NCBI GenBank assembly: GCA_009923965.1
Contig: RFSL01000056.1
Span: forward strand, 1-6,483
Direction: 5' to 3'
DNA: 6,483 bases
Source: Flavobacteriia bacterium
Lineage (GTDB): Bacteria > Bacteroidota > Bacteroidia > Flavobacteriales_D > Crocinitomicaceae
Notes under the pieces: model-generated
The model's database searches: none
The model's input: the letters and a program-made list of their open reading frames with translations, nothing else
What the model was told of the DNA's origin: nothing
In this document: piece by piece, positions 5,696 to 6,483 of the stretch
Layout of the letters: each line of letters opens with the position of its first letter
Numbering within the stretch: position 1 is the stretch's first letter
Program-made: the position numbers and the translations under genes

Positions 5696-6483
5696 TTAGT
5701 TTTTGGAAGGGATTTGTCTTAAGACTTCTAAATAGAATTTCCAGAATTTTTGAACGGAAGAAATTTGCACTTTTTCATCCGGCGAATGTGCAGCACGGAT
5801 ATTTGGTCCAAATGAAATCATATCAACTTCTGGAAGATGCTTTCCAAGAATACCGCACTCTAATCCAGCGTGACAAGCTTTCACTTTTGGCTCTTCATCA
5901 AACATTTTTTTATAGAGATTTTCCATACATTTTAATATATCTGAATTAGGATTAGGTTTCCATCCCGGATAATCTCCACCTTGAATAACTTCACAGCCAC
6001 TATTTTCAAATGCACAGCGAATATTCATTGCTATTTCAGCTTTTGTGGATTCTACACTACTTCTTTGTAAAGATTGTGAAGTAAAAGTTCCATTTTGAAT
6101 GATAACTCTTGCCAAGCTTGAAGAAACTTCAACCAAACCCTCAATATCTGGGCTCATGCGATAAACACCATTGTGTAAAGAACATAAAAGATTGATAATT
6201 TTTTTAAAGTCACCTGAATTCATTACTTTTTGAGCAGTGTTAATTTCTGAACTTTGAATATTAATAGCTGGCTCAATAGCTTTGTATTCTTCCAATATTA
6301 TTTTTATTTGCTTATCGAGAAGCTCATGAAAAATAGCGGAATCGGAATCTTTCACAATGAGATGTGCTTTCGCTTCACGAGGAATAGCATTTCGAAGACT
6401 TCCACCATCAAAAGCTACAAGTTGAATTGAAATTACATTGTTTATTTCCCAAAGAATTCGAGCAAGTATTTTATTCGCATTTC
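5696..6483 (-). CDS. pepD: Aminoacyl-histidine dipeptidase (PepD, M20 family), C-terminal part, truncated by window edge
   Basis: Cytosolic metallopeptidase of the M20 family that hydrolyses a broad range of dipeptides, including Xaa-His, and so recycles amino acids. The frame stays open to base 6483, so the GTG at 6355 is an internal valine: upstream codons encode GGSLRNAIPREAKAHLIV, a hallmark PepD block at the start of the lid/dimerisation domain. About 262 of the usual ~485 residues are visible. The lid domain occupies roughly 6440 down to 6050; the C-terminal catalytic part follows, with GGDYPGWKPNPNS (about 5980-5940), HAGLECGIL (from 5872), SFGPNIRAAHSPDE (from about 5830) and its zinc-ligand His (5786-5788), then the final helix. 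The N-terminal half with the remaining zinc ligands and the catalytic Glu lies outside the window. The gene ends 51 bp before ribBA on the same strand. Nothing suggests damage in the visible part. Confidence 0.95.
   Translation of the reverse strand, partial: NANKILARILWEINNVISIQLVAFDGGSLRNAIPREAKAHLIVKDSDSAIFHELLDKQIKIILEEYKAIEPAINIQSSEINTAQKVMNSGDFKKIINLLCSLHNGVYRMSPDIEGLVEVSSSLARVIIQNGTFTSQSLQRSSVESTKAEIAMNIRCAFENSGCEVIQGGDYPGWKPNPNSDILKCMENLYKKMFDEEPKVKACHAGLECGILGKHLPEVDMISFGPNIRAAHSPDEKVQISSVQKFWKFYLEVLRQIPSKN

Noticed and set aside
6353..6355. GTG as the start of the dipeptidase
   Set aside because: The frame continues upstream through the PepD block GGSLRNAIPRE to the window edge, so this is an internal Val codon.

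Overview
The window reads as a stretch of chromosome from an AT-rich member of the Bacteroidota, most likely order Flavobacteriales. Three things point there. First, gene content: a fused RibBA, a TIGR02757 (DUF2400) protein, which is a family known mainly from Bacteroidetes, and an HMG-CoA lyase of the divergent flavobacterial type. Second, start codons lack Shine-Dalgarno sequences and are preceded by A/T-rich DNA. Third, there is an exact match to the Bacteroidetes -7 promoter element (TAnnTTTG) upstream of ribBA. Genus cannot be decided from this window.

Layout. Positions 1-2469, plus strand: the 3' part of pyrD (5' end off the window), an HMG-CoA lyase gene starting 2 bp after it, and after 28 bp an unrecognised membrane-anchored protein with four cysteines. 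These three could be one transcript. Positions 2482-3234, minus strand: a TIGR02757 protein, convergent with the previous gene across a 12-bp gap. Positions 3342-3776, plus strand: a small exported DUF4440/NTF2-like protein, divergent from TIGR02757 and convergent (3-bp gap) with the next gene. Positions 3780-6483, minus strand, in transcription order: the 3' half of a pepD-type M20 dipeptidase (5' end off the window), ribBA, and a LolD-like ABC ATPase that overlaps the end of ribBA by 4 bp (ATGA).

Functionally this is mainly housekeeping: pyrimidine synthesis (pyrD), leucine/ketone-body catabolism (HMG-CoA lyase), riboflavin synthesis (ribBA), peptide turnover (pepD) and probably lipoprotein release (lolD). 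The two exported or anchored proteins are of unknown role. Coding density is very high: no gap exceeds about 107 bp, and I see no RNA gene, CRISPR array, insertion sequence, phage gene or long repeat.

I found no convincing new multi-gene system. The items most worth a second look are the TIGR02757 protein, whose sequence resembles HhH-GPD DNA glycosylases including a possible catalytic Asp; the altered active-site positions in the HMG-CoA lyase; the permease-less LolD coupled to ribBA; and the uncharacterised four-cysteine anchored protein.
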